Shown here piece by piece: positions 1-7,915 of a stretch of DNA of 64,000 nucleotides (the first letter of the stretch is position 1; each line of letters starts with the position of its first letter). The stretch spans positions 35,936 to 99,935 of the forward strand of contig JAMPIJ010000004.1 of NCBI GenBank assembly GCA_023662905.1, written 5' to 3'. Both the position numbers and the translations under genes were made by a program. The notes beneath the pieces are model-generated. The model did not search any database. It was given only the letters and a program-made list of their open reading frames with translations, and was not told where the DNA came from. Source of the stretch: Fusobacterium sp. (GTDB lineage Bacteria > Cyanobacteriota > Vampirovibrionia > Gastranaerophilales > Gastranaerophilaceae).

Positions 1-260
1 AACGCGGTGCGTATGACCTGACGGCGGACGGAAAAATTCACGTAAACATCGACAAAGTTGTTCCAATCGCAAAAGAAATGCTCTCCGAAATCGTCCGAAT
101 CCAAATCGACGGCGACTTTGCGAAAGCTGAACAATACGTTCTGGATAACTTCGTCTGGACAGAAAACATGGAAGTCATCGCTCAGAAACTTCAAAAAATC
201 AACAAAACCCTCAACGGTCAAGTTGAATCTAAACTTGCAGAAAAGTTATTAAACGAATAA
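1..260 (+). CDS. C-terminal fragment, possible M49 (dipeptidyl-peptidase III-like) peptidase
   Basis: The frame is open from base 3 to a TAA at 258-260, so this is the 3' end of a gene that begins outside the window. About 85 residues remain, with a conserved-looking helical tail (EIVRIQIDGDFAKAEQYV). The pattern of an aromatic-rich segment followed by a final helical tail resembles the C-terminus of bacterial M49 zinc peptidases, but the HExxGH-type catalytic region would lie outside the window. The family call is therefore tentative. A strong hairpin follows directly. Confidence 0.4.
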   Translation, partial: RGAYDLTADGKIHVNIDKVVPIAKEMLSEIVRIQIDGDFAKAEQYVLDNFVWTENMEVIAQKLQKINKTLNGQVESKLAEKLLNE

Positions 261-266
261 ACTTAA

Positions 267-288
267 CGGCCCCGATAACTCGGGGCCG
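267..288 (+). terminator. Intrinsic terminator-like hairpin
   Basis: A perfect 9-bp GC-rich stem (267-275 with 280-288) has a TAAC loop and lies 6 bases after the stop of the upstream gene. The following T-run is weak (ATTTG), so termination efficiency is uncertain. Confidence 0.7.
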
Positions 289-400
289 ATTTGAAAATGA
301 TAAAATATATCAATAATCATAAAAATTTTTATACTTTATCTCGTTTATTTGCATCGTCTTTAATTCTATAATAATAAAGTTATGCTAACATTATCAAAGT

Positions 401-1587
401 TTAGATTTTAGACTTATGAACCGCTTTGAGCATTCCACGTGTGCTAAGCGCATCAAGAATTCTAAAGTTCAACAGGTTTCTAAAGTCGAACATCGCAGGA
501 GTGAAGTGCGACGCCACCTTTTTCGGCCCGTTCGCCTCTTTTACCATCTGCTTAATTTTATTTATATCTTTATCTTTAATCAAACCTATTTTAAACCTGT
601 CAGGTCTGTAAATCGGCCACATCTGATGCGGATAGTATGTTGAACGACATTCGTTAGTATTCTGGTTTAGAAGCATTTCGCGGAACATATTGTAATCCAT
701 ATCATAGAAAGTTTGTTTTATATTATCGCGATAAGGCTGTAATATTTTAGGCATTGGAACACTCGGCTCAGAATAAGTCTCAGCATAAGGATTCAGATGT
801 TCCATATAGTCCATTGACCCGATACCAACAATTTGAATGGATTTAGAGAATTTTTCAAGGATTCCAAGGTCATCTGCATAGTGCGCCATTACATCTAAAA
901 ATGAACAAGCACCTTTTCCGGAACAAATATAATCTGTTATAACCGTCTTTTTGCCCGTTTTTTCCATATTCTCAACAATTGTTTGCGGATCTGCTTTAAT
1001 TCGTTTTAAATATTTTCTATATGCAAGTTCTTCTTTTTCGGTTGGTCCCGCGCCTTTTATTTTAACCATTCCCTCTCTGTAATCTGGACGATGCCAGTAG
1101 CCGGAAAACGCTACGAATTTATAATCATTAATCCCGCCCTCTGTCCATAAAGATGCATTCAAGAACCATTTAGGGCTTCGGCCAAGACAAATAATCGGCT
1201 GGTCTTTATATTTAGAATAAATTTGTGAAGTTTTAATGAACTCATCCATCGAGCGTTCACTGAGAAGCGGCATACTGATCTCTTTTGAGTCAAAAAGCTC
1301 ACTCTTATCAACGCCTTTCATAAAAGTTTCATATCTTCGACGAAACCTTGATTTTGCCGCAGGTTTCATATCCTTATATTCTTCATAGTCTATGTGCGGA
1401 ACGGTTCTGTTAGGATCAAAATATTCGCCGAAATTAATATTTGCACCATACTTAAAATCTACAGGGACAGAGGCATAATTACGGCTTTCGGATAAGCCCC
1501 CCCCCCCCCGGCTTGTCTGGTCGCAGAAATATTTTTCTGTGCATTATTATACATTAAACTGTTTGTTTGAATAGAAGATACGCGCAT
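401..1587 (-). CDS. Lineage-specific hypothetical protein with poly-G tract in its N-terminal leader (out of frame as assembled)
   Basis: The body of the protein is open from codon 1369 (ATG) to 401, but the best start is ATG at 1585-1587, preceded by AAAGGAG with 6-base spacing. That start gives a leader beginning MRVSSIQTNS, close to MQVSSIRYSP of the CheR-like protein at 48573. The leader enters a run of 13 G (plus-strand C 1497-1509) after codon 26 and is then out of frame with the body, ending shortly after. One more G or two fewer (14 or 11) would join leader and body into about 395 residues. The body has motifs PIICLGRSPKWF and ITDYICSGKGACSFLD, slightly reminiscent of a phosphoribosyltransferase fold, but I do not recognise the family. 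The internal ATG at 1369 has only a poorly spaced AAGG and is a less likely start. Confidence 0.7.
1497..1509 (-). repeat. Homopolymer tract G13 on coding strand (candidate phase switch)
   Basis: Thirteen consecutive C on the plus strand lie 78 nt downstream of the start codon at 1587 of the leftward gene. Leader and body share a frame only when the run length is 2 modulo 3 (11 or 14). As assembled the gene is off. Confidence 0.85.
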
Positions 1588-1648
1588 AACAACTCCTTTA
1601 TATTAGTGAATTGTTCATGTTAAAACTGCGCAAAAAAAATTTTGCTAC

Positions 1649-2395
1649 CTAATTATTAACACCGTAGCCAAAAAGTGCAAAGTCGTACTTAATCGGGTCT
1701 TGCGCATCAAGTGAGCGCAAGAATGCACTGAGTTCTTCCACTGCCTTTTTGTCGTTAGAATTGCGTTTTAAAATCCCGAGTTCGCGTGAAATCCTCGCTA
1801 CGTGAACATCCATCGGGATTCTCAAATCCGCGGGTGTCATAAACTTCCAAACGCCCAAATCCACAGCGGATTTTCTGACCATCCAGCGTAAATACATCCA
1901 CATACGCTTCATCGCGCCGCCTTTTGCAGGGTTCGGGATGGCAAAATAGAACCCGTCACCGGCTTTTTCGCTTGCACATTTGTAAAAATAATCAGTAACA
2001 TACTGCATTAAGTTTTCAGACTGAGCCGCACGGCTGAAAAGCCCCGCAAGGCCGCCGTCTTCACGGTAAAGTTTGTTCAACACTTGCAAAATCGCAACGA
2101 TATCTTCTTCTTTCATAAACCGGTAGTTAAACCCGTTGAGTTCAAACATGCCTGCCATAACGTATTTATAAGGGCTTTCGCCCATCATTGCAAAAAGTTG
2201 ATTGAGTTTTCCGATAAAAGCCTTACGGTTTCCGTATGCGAAGATTGAGGCGATAAACCCTGCGATTTCGATATCTTCTGCTTTACTGTAACGGTGCGGG
2301 AACTGAACGGGATCGTCTTTGATGAAATCTTCGGTTTCGTAGCGTGCCGCAAGTTCGTCCATTAAAGTTTTTATATCGACATCGGTTCTAAGCAT
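1649..2395 (-). CDS. TIGR02757 / DUF2400 family protein
   Basis: This 248-residue protein matches the TIGR02757 (DUF2400) family of unknown function. The signature is a helical N-terminus followed by DPVQFPHRY, a FIASIFAYGNR block, and a C-terminal helix-hairpin-like region containing PADLRIPMDVHVARISR. That last segment recalls the DNA-glycosylase-type HhH core, but no enzymatic role is established. Its start overlaps the end of tadA by 8 bases, so the two are translationally coupled within the leftward cluster. Confidence 0.85.
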   Translation of the reverse strand: MLRTDVDIKTLMDELAARYETEDFIKDDPVQFPHRYSKAEDIEIAGFIASIFAYGNRKAFIGKLNQLFAMMGESPYKYVMAGMFELNGFNYRFMKEEDIVAILQVLNKLYREDGGLAGLFSRAAQSENLMQYVTDYFYKCASEKAGDGFYFAIPNPAKGGAMKRMWMYLRWMVRKSAVDLGVWKFMTPADLRIPMDVHVARISRELGILKRNSNDKKAVEELSAFLRSLDAQDPIKYDFALFGYGVNN

Positions 2396-2819
2396 TTTTA
2401 CCTCTCAATCCCGCAAAATAATCTTCTAATATCTTATTACATTCTTCTTCCATAATCCCGCCATAGACTTTCAGGTTTGAATTAAGGAGTTTTCTCAAGT
2501 CCAGCGCAGAACCCAACGCACCATAATTTCTATCAAACGAGCCGAAATAGACTGCGCTTATTCTCGATTGAATTATCGCCCATGCGCACATAGGACAAGG
2601 TTCAAGGTTAACATAAAGCTCACAGCCATCAAGCCGCCAACTTCCGAGTTTTTGTTCAGCCTCGCGAATCGCAAGGATTTCAGCGTGAGCGGTCACGTCG
2701 TTTCCGATTTCTTTGCGGTTTGAGGCGGACGAAATCACTTTTCCGTCTTTGACCACAAGGGCCGCAATCGGAATCTCGTCACCTTTAAGCGTTTTTACGA
2801 TATCAAGAATGCGCTGCAC
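2388..2819 (-). CDS. tadA: tRNA-specific adenosine deaminase TadA
   Basis: TadA converts adenosine 34 of tRNA-Arg(ACG) to inosine so one tRNA can read CGU/CGC/CGA. The zinc site is complete: H45-A-E47 (AHAEILAI) supplies a ligand and the proton shuttle, and PCPMC gives C75 and C78. At 143 residues it is slightly short because the usual N-terminal helix is trimmed. It overlaps the histidine kinase gene upstream by 17 bases and the TIGR02757 gene downstream by 8. Confidence 0.93.
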   Translation of the reverse strand: MQRILDIVKTLKGDEIPIAALVVKDGKVISSASNRKEIGNDVTAHAEILAIREAEQKLGSWRLDGCELYVNLEPCPMCAWAIIQSRISAVYFGSFDRNYGALGSALDLRKLLNSNLKVYGGIMEEECNKILEDYFAGLRGKNA

Positions 2820-4533
2820 TCAACACCTCTGCTTGCTGAAACTTAATTTCCACAGTAAATCCCCATTCATCATCGGAAGCCAGTGAGATTTCAGCGTTCA
2901 TTGCTTCTACAAGCGCTTTAACGATAAAGAGTCCAAGCCCTGTTCCACGTGTTGTGCGGGTTGTGTTATCGTCAAGTCGGACAAACTTTTCAAACAATTG
3001 TTCAAGCTTATCGTTTGCAATAACGTCACATTTGTTTCGAACACGAATCGTCGGAACATCATTTTCCACAACGCCCTCAACAACAATCGCTGTCGACGGT
3101 TCAGAATATTTAACCGCGTTTTCAAAAAGGTTCACAAAAACCTGTACTAATCTTTCTTTGTCGGCCGAAACCTGCGGGAAATTCTCCGCCATATTAATTA
3201 TTATATCGTTGCGGTCTTTGTTTTTGACCAACATCTTCGCACTTTCGATAATTTCGTGAAGCCAAACCTTATCAATCGCGGTTCTGAGTCTGAATTGTTC
3301 AATATCCGGAACAGTAAGCAAATCTTCAATCAGGTGTTTAAGGCGTTCTGTTTGTTCTTTGATAACCCTTAGCGATTTCAGACGCATTTCTTCATCAATA
3401 ACAATATCCTGACGCAAAAGCCTTGAAGTGTAGCCCTGAATACTCGTAAGCGGGGTTCTAAGTTCGTGGCTGACCGTATCAATAAGGTTTTTGCGGAACT
3501 CGTTCATACTGTTGAGTTCTTTGTTTGTTTCATCGAGTTGTAGATAAGTATTTTGAAGCTGACCTGCCATTTTGTTAAATTCAGAGGCGAGGAAAACCAT
3601 TTCATAAGGTGTGAACGCGCTTGTAATCAAACGAATTTGACGTTTATAGTTACCTTTTGCGACGGCCAAAATCCCTTTAAACAACTGACGAATATTCATA
3701 TAAAGATAATATGAGTGAAGTCCGCCAAGTCCGATTATTGCAAACGCAACAAGCAACACCATCGCAATAATTTTCAGTCTGCTTTTGTAAATTGTTTCAT
3801 CTGTTAGACTTTTGGGGGTGTTTACGATAATAGTAATTTCCGGCGATTTTTTCTTAATATAAACGAGCGGTTCGTTTTTAATCTTTCCGTAAACGACCGG
3901 CGTTTCGTAGCGCGGGTTAATCTTACCTTTCGGAAGCAGACTGAAAGATTCATCAAACACACCTTGATCGTAATTGTGGCTTGCGATAAGGTTCAGGTCG
4001 GTTCCAAGAACGTAAATTTGGCGTTTATCATCGTTGAGCGCCTTGAATAATTCATCGTCAAGATCATCAAGGTTAAAAGTTGCAACAAGATAACGTCCAT
4101 TATCCATTTGCAAGTAAATCGTTGAACGTCCGTTTTCCTTGTTTCTATTTTTCAGGACATCAACTTCGTATTTTGAATAAACAATCTCTAATTTTTCGCG
4201 GCCAAACGCTCTATCAGAAATAGAATCCAGATAAAGAATCTGTTCTTCCTTAGTTTTCATATAAGAAAGCGCGGTTTTAATCTGTTCAAGATTTTTCAAC
4301 ACAGAGTTTGTGAAAAAGTCGATTTCAGTAGAAACCATGCCGGCAATGAGTGAAGCATTGTCACGAAGCTGCGCACGCACAACTTTCTGGTTAATATTAC
4401 TGATAACAATACCACCGATTGTCATGGGAATAATAACCGCAACAAGTAGAACAATAACGTTTTGTTCAACGATTTTAAGTCGTTTTAATCTAAAAATTTT
4501 TCTAAGTCGGCGTTTTAACGATTTTTTACTCAT
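2803..4533 (-). CDS. Membrane sensor histidine kinase (HAMP, HisKA, HATPase)
   Basis: This is a 576-residue two-component sensor kinase. TM1 is about residues 25-46, an extracytoplasmic sensing domain spans roughly 47-252, and TM2 is about 253-279, followed by HAMP. The phosphoacceptor is H356 in VSHELRTPLTSIQGY. The ATP-binding domain shows the N box NLFENAVKYS and G box GTGLGLFIVKALVE. Its gene begins 3 bases after the stop of the response regulator, so the pair is clearly cognate. The sensed signal cannot be read from the sequence. The overall layout resembles cyanobacterial Hik-type kinases. Confidence 0.92.
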   Translation of the reverse strand: MSKKSLKRRLRKIFRLKRLKIVEQNVIVLLVAVIIPMTIGGIVISNINQKVVRAQLRDNASLIAGMVSTEIDFFTNSVLKNLEQIKTALSYMKTKEEQILYLDSISDRAFGREKLEIVYSKYEVDVLKNRNKENGRSTIYLQMDNGRYLVATFNLDDLDDELFKALNDDKRQIYVLGTDLNLIASHNYDQGVFDESFSLLPKGKINPRYETPVVYGKIKNEPLVYIKKKSPEITIIVNTPKSLTDETIYKSRLKIIAMVLLVAFAIIGLGGLHSYYLYMNIRQLFKGILAVAKGNYKRQIRLITSAFTPYEMVFLASEFNKMAGQLQNTYLQLDETNKELNSMNEFRKNLIDTVSHELRTPLTSIQGYTSRLLRQDIVIDEEMRLKSLRVIKEQTERLKHLIEDLLTVPDIEQFRLRTAIDKVWLHEIIESAKMLVKNKDRNDIIINMAENFPQVSADKERLVQVFVNLFENAVKYSEPSTAIVVEGVVENDVPTIRVRNKCDVIANDKLEQLFEKFVRLDDNTTRTTRGTGLGLFIVKALVEAMNAEISLASDDEWGFTVEIKFQQAEVLSAAHS

Positions 4534-4536
4534 ATT

Positions 4537-5253
4537 TTACTCCTGAGCAAACGGCGTTAATTTGTAGCCAACGTTAGTCACGGTATGCAAATATTTAGGT
4601 TTTTTGGTGTCGTTTTCGATTTTATTTCTCAAGCCGCCAACATGAACCCGAAGCATTCTGACATCCTCGTTGCTGTCATAGCCCCAGACTTCATCAAGTA
4701 AAGTTGCAAGCGTAACAGGGTTGTTAAAATGCTGCATAAGGCAGTAGAGAATTTCAAACTCTGTCGGGGTGAGTTTAACTTTTCGATTAATAATAACGGC
4801 CTCGAGCGTATCAGGGAAGATTTCGATATCGCCGATTTTTGTAACCTCATCGCTTAACGAATTATCGTTTTCCTGAATCTGGTTTCTGCGCAAAAGAACT
4901 CTTATGCGCAAAAGAACCTCTTGAATATCAAACGGTTTCACGAGGTAATCATCAGCCCCGCAGTCAAACCCCTCGGTTTTGTCATAAATAGTACCTTTTG
5001 CAGTAAGCATAAGGATAGGAATCGCAAGTTTTGCCTGACGGATAGTTTTGCAAACGTCATACCCGTTCATTTTCGGCATCATAACATCGAGAAGTATCAA
5101 GTCATAAGTATTGTTAAGCGCTTTATTAAGGCCCTCAAGCCCGTCCTTTGCAACGTCAACAAAATACCCGCTCTGCGCAACGTCAAACTCTAAAAGTTCT
5201 CTGATTTCATCATCGTCATCAACTATTAAAATTCTTTTTTGAAAATCATCCAT
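4537..5253 (-). CDS. OmpR/PhoB-family response regulator, partner of the adjacent kinase
   Basis: The receiver domain has the acidic pocket (VDDDDE) and phosphorylatable D56 in LLDVMMP, with conserved T/K residues (LMLTAKG, LVKPF). The winged-helix output domain covers about residues 135-238, with the typical KLTPTEFEILYCL and RVHVGGLRNKI stretches. I chose the ATG at 5251-5253 (MDDFQKRI), preceded by GAGGTG. A longer upstream reading of 28 more residues lacks family similarity. It is similar in type to cyanobacterial RpaB. It is immediately followed by the kinase gene. Confidence 0.9.
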   Translation of the reverse strand: MDDFQKRILIVDDDDEIRELLEFDVAQSGYFVDVAKDGLEGLNKALNNTYDLILLDVMMPKMNGYDVCKTIRQAKLAIPILMLTAKGTIYDKTEGFDCGADDYLVKPFDIQEVLLRIRVLLRRNQIQENDNSLSDEVTKIGDIEIFPDTLEAVIINRKVKLTPTEFEILYCLMQHFNNPVTLATLLDEVWGYDSNEDVRMLRVHVGGLRNKIENDTKKPKYLHTVTNVGYKLTPFAQE

Positions 5254-5270
5254 GCGCCACCTCAATGTCT

Positions 5271-5630
5271 TTATAATATACGATTTTCCAAAATTTGTAA
5301 AACATTTTCTAAACGATTTTTGTCGTAATAATACCACCAGCCAATCAGGGTTTCAAACGCTGTTGCCTGCCTGTATTCCGCCTGATTTGAACGCCTGCCA
5401 ACCGGTATCGGAAGATTTCTTCCGCGACGCGCAATCTCTTTTTCTTCCTCTGTCAACTGCCCGTCGAGTTCTGCCAAAAGTTCCGCCTGAAACGCTGCCT
5501 TAACCTTTTCGGTCGTAATTTTATGCAAAATTCCGACATTCGGGGTTTGCAAAATAGTGCGTTCGCGCACAAATAGTTCCCAAACAGCGTCGCCCAGATA
5601 TGCCAGATGTCGTAATCCCATTTCTTCCAT
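5271..5630 (-). CDS. mrnC: Mini-ribonuclease III
   Basis: This 119-residue protein is a stand-alone RNase III catalytic domain without the dsRNA-binding domain. Mini-III matures 23S rRNA ends in Firmicutes and in cyanobacteria. The RNase III signature is seen as HLAYLGDAVWELFVRE near the N-terminus, with a second acidic cluster in ATAFETLIGWWYY. It is the first gene of the leftward cluster, 17 bases ahead of the response regulator. Confidence 0.9.
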   Translation of the reverse strand: MEEMGLRHLAYLGDAVWELFVRERTILQTPNVGILHKITTEKVKAAFQAELLAELDGQLTEEEKEIARRGRNLPIPVGRRSNQAEYRQATAFETLIGWWYYYDKNRLENVLQILENRIL

Positions 5631-5687
5631 AGGATAATATTACTATAAATATTTGAATATTTAAAGATTTTCATGTATTATAAAAAT

Positions 5688-6290
5688 ATGAAAAGAGCTT
5701 TAATTTTATTATTAACTATTTTAATGACATCATCTGCCGTAATCGCAAAGGATTGCTGCACAGTGAAAGACGGTTACGATTTTGACCGCGACTACAAGTG
5801 TTCAGAACTTATTCAAAAAATTCGTTTTCAAAAGAACACTCTTTACAACGTTCTAGGACTTTCTGCAGAACAACAGCAACTTAAAGATGAAATCGAAGTT
5901 CGCCGCAAAGAAGAAACGAAACCTTACGTAGATGCGTTCCACTGCGAACAAAAGAAATTACGCCAGATTGCACAAACAGCTTATAACACACCTGCATTCA
6001 AAAAACAGGAAAAAATCACTCACAAAGCCTGGAAACAAATGCAGAAAAAGTTCAAAAAATATGATAGAGAATTCTTAAAAATTCTATGCTCAACCCAGAA
6101 AAGCAAGTATAAAGAAATAGTAAAACTTACAAAACGCGACATCAGATACTGCTATCTCAACAGAAAATGCTGTACTAAAAACCCTTATGTAAACACATTC
6201 GGTAAAAACGATGCAAAAAACGTTTGCGAAGTTTGCGACAAACACTCACACCCGCATCTTTTCAACAAAAAATGCAAGACTGAAAAGTAA
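5688..6290 (+). CDS. Exported cysteine-rich helical protein, Spy/CpxP-like
   Basis: I start at the second ATG (5688) because the mature signal peptide then reads MKRALILLLTILMTSSAVIA with cleavage before KDCC; the ATG at 5673 would add five residues. The protein has about 200 residues. The middle is strongly helical and charged, with a segment around VLGLSAEQQQLKDEIE resembling the LTxxQ motif of Spy/CpxP periplasmic chaperone-like proteins. The ends are cysteine-rich (CC pairs near both termini and a CEVCDKH motif). The precise function is unknown. It may be co-transcribed with the next gene 35 bases downstream. Confidence 0.65.
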   Translation: MKRALILLLTILMTSSAVIAKDCCTVKDGYDFDRDYKCSELIQKIRFQKNTLYNVLGLSAEQQQLKDEIEVRRKEETKPYVDAFHCEQKKLRQIAQTAYNTPAFKKQEKITHKAWKQMQKKFKKYDREFLKILCSTQKSKYKEIVKLTKRDIRYCYLNRKCCTKNPYVNTFGKNDAKNVCEVCDKHSHPHLFNKKCKTEK

Positions 6291-6325
6291 TTGACTTATC
6301 GGGCCTCAATAATTAAAATAATATT

Positions 6326-6952
6326 ATGAAAAGATTTGCGTTATTGTTATTGATTTTTTTACTATTCGGCCAGACTGCCCATGCCGGCAAACCGGTTGTG
6401 GACAGAAGCAAGGGCTACGTAGGCGACCTGCCGGAACTTGGCAAGCAATTCAACGAGTCAGAACCCGCTAAAACCAAACCGCAATACGAGGCAACAAAAG
6501 ATTTCAACTCCGCAAATCAGGTTAAACCAGTTCCGCGTGACAATCCGGCGTTTATCAATATTATTTATAAAGCGGACAAAAACACGCAGTACATAAACGA
6601 CATCAACGAACTTCTGCCAACACTGGAAAAAATTTACGATTCGATCGAACACGAAGAAGATGTTCAGCGTTTTGTTGCAACAACCTACTTTTTCAACAAA
6701 ACAATTGAATACCTGCGCGACAAATATAGAGATAAGCCGGAATTTTATTTTGTGTCGTTCCAAAAGATATTAGAAACAGATTTACATATTCAAACGGTCA
6801 CGAATTTACGCGTTGAAGCGGTAAAAAATACGCCGTATATGGCATACGGCGCAGACGGTAAAATTTATAATTCCGTAAACATCGACGAACAGCTTTCCTA
6901 TCTTCAAAAAGAGATAGAAGAAACCATCACCGTAATCAAGGGCGTTTATTAA
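6326..6952 (+). CDS. Exported hypothetical protein
   Basis: The 208-residue product has a clear signal peptide (MKRFALLLLIFLLFGQTAHA, cleavage before GKPV). The mature part starts with a disordered proline-rich stretch and continues into a mostly helical domain. I recognise no family. The gene ends in a tail-to-tail overlap with deoC: the stop codons of the two strands overlap by 4 bases. It sits just downstream of another small exported protein, suggesting a joint envelope role. Confidence 0.65.
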   Translation: MKRFALLLLIFLLFGQTAHAGKPVVDRSKGYVGDLPELGKQFNESEPAKTKPQYEATKDFNSANQVKPVPRDNPAFINIIYKADKNTQYINDINELLPTLEKIYDSIEHEEDVQRFVATTYFFNKTIEYLRDKYRDKPEFYFVSFQKILETDLHIQTVTNLRVEAVKNTPYMAYGADGKIYNSVNIDEQLSYLQKEIEETITVIKGVY

Positions 6953-7596
6953 GACACAATTGCGACACCGGAACTTGTGCCGAGTCTTGTTGCACCCGCT
7001 TCTATTAGCGCAAGCGCCTGTTCTTTTGTCTTTATCCCACCGGAAGCTTTTACACCCAAACCGTGAGAAGCAACTGTTTCGTGCATAAGTTTTACGTCTT
7101 CTACTTTTGCACCAACACCGCCTTTTACAAATCCAGTTGAAGTTTTAACCAGATCTGCATCGGCTTCCACACAGAGTTCACAGGCTTTTTTGATTTCAGC
7201 AGAATCCAACAAATCAGTTTCAAGTATAACTTTTAACGCTTTACCAGCGCAAGCCGCTTTAATTTCACGAATTTCGGCAACAATTTTATCGAACTCACCG
7301 TTCTTCAAATCAGTTACGTTGATAACCATATCGACTTCATCAGCGCCGTCTTTAACAGCCTGAGCGGCTTCAAAAGCTTTAACTTCTGCCTTTGACGCCC
7401 CGAGCGGAAACCCGACGACAGTCACGACTTTTACATCGGTACCTTTTAACGCTTCACGTGCCATTGAAACATAAGCAGGATTTACACAAATGCCTAAAAA
7501 CTTGTTTTCAATTGCTTCTGCAAAAAGCTTTTCAAAATCAACGGCTTTCGCGTCCTGTTTCAACAAAGTGTGTTCAATATATTTATTAAGTTGCAT
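6949..7596 (-). CDS. deoC: Deoxyribose-phosphate aldolase
   Basis: DeoC splits 2-deoxyribose-5-phosphate into glyceraldehyde-3-phosphate and acetaldehyde in deoxynucleoside catabolism. The TIM-barrel family motifs are clear: HTLLKQDA near the N-terminus, VKVVTVVGFPLGAS, ADLVKTSTGF with the Schiff-base lysine, and GVKASGGIKT with the second conserved lysine. I chose ATG 7596 (MQLNKYIE), preceded by GGAG, over an upstream ATG adding eight atypical residues. About 215 residues is normal for the family. No other nucleoside catabolism gene is adjacent. Confidence 0.95.
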   Translation of the reverse strand: MQLNKYIEHTLLKQDAKAVDFEKLFAEAIENKFLGICVNPAYVSMAREALKGTDVKVVTVVGFPLGASKAEVKAFEAAQAVKDGADEVDMVINVTDLKNGEFDKIVAEIREIKAACAGKALKVILETDLLDSAEIKKACELCVEADADLVKTSTGFVKGGVGAKVEDVKLMHETVASHGLGVKASGGIKTKEQALALIEAGATRLGTSSGVAIVS

Positions 7597-7637
7597 ACCC
7601 CAATTCTCCTCTCTTCGCACCGATTATAGCACAAGAA

Positions 7638-7805
7638 CTAGAGTTTGTAAAAAATATTATCATCACCATCGTCAATCCATACGACAGTAATCGACTTATC
7701 CTTGTCGTCAAACGGATTTTGCAGGAACGAATTCGTCTTAAACGCAAGTTTGTCGTAGAACTTAATTTTTCGCCATAAATATTTTGTGTACGTTAGTAAT
7801 CTCAT
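7638..7805 (-). CDS. Small hypothetical protein (55 aa)
   Basis: ATG at 7803-7805 opens a 55-residue frame ending TAG at 7638-7640. It starts MRLLTYTKYLWRKIKFYD and ends in an acidic tail (WIDDGDDNIFYKL). Upstream is a weak AGGTG ribosome site. It fills the space between deoC and the AsmA-like gene and could be read with deoC. The compositional pattern (basic N-terminus, acidic C-terminus) looks protein-like, but there is no recognisable family. Confidence 0.5.
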   Translation of the reverse strand: MRLLTYTKYLWRKIKFYDKLAFKTNSFLQNPFDDKDKSITVVWIDDGDDNIFYKL

Positions 7806-7879
7806 ACACCTATTATCCCCTCGGACTAAGCAAAAATAATCCTAATAAAGGATAATTTTCTGTTGAAATATGCTACAAA

Positions 7880-7908
7880 TTACTCATATACTTTTTTTAG
7901 GGTATAAT
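7880..7908 (+). promoter_or_regulatory. Sigma70-type promoter for the AsmA-like gene, probably leaderless
   Basis: TTACTC at 7880-7885 and TATAAT at 7903-7908 are separated by 17 bases. The predicted start of transcription (about 7915) coincides with the ATG at 7916, and the upstream ATG at 7907 lies inside the -10 box. This supports a leaderless message starting at 7916. Confidence 0.5.
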
Positions 7909-7915
7909 GTTTAGG

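Noticed and set aside
2907..3259. Open frames antisense to the histidine kinase and similar long antisense frames elsewhere
   Set aside because: They lie within well-supported genes, lack ribosome sites and show no family features; treated as shadows.
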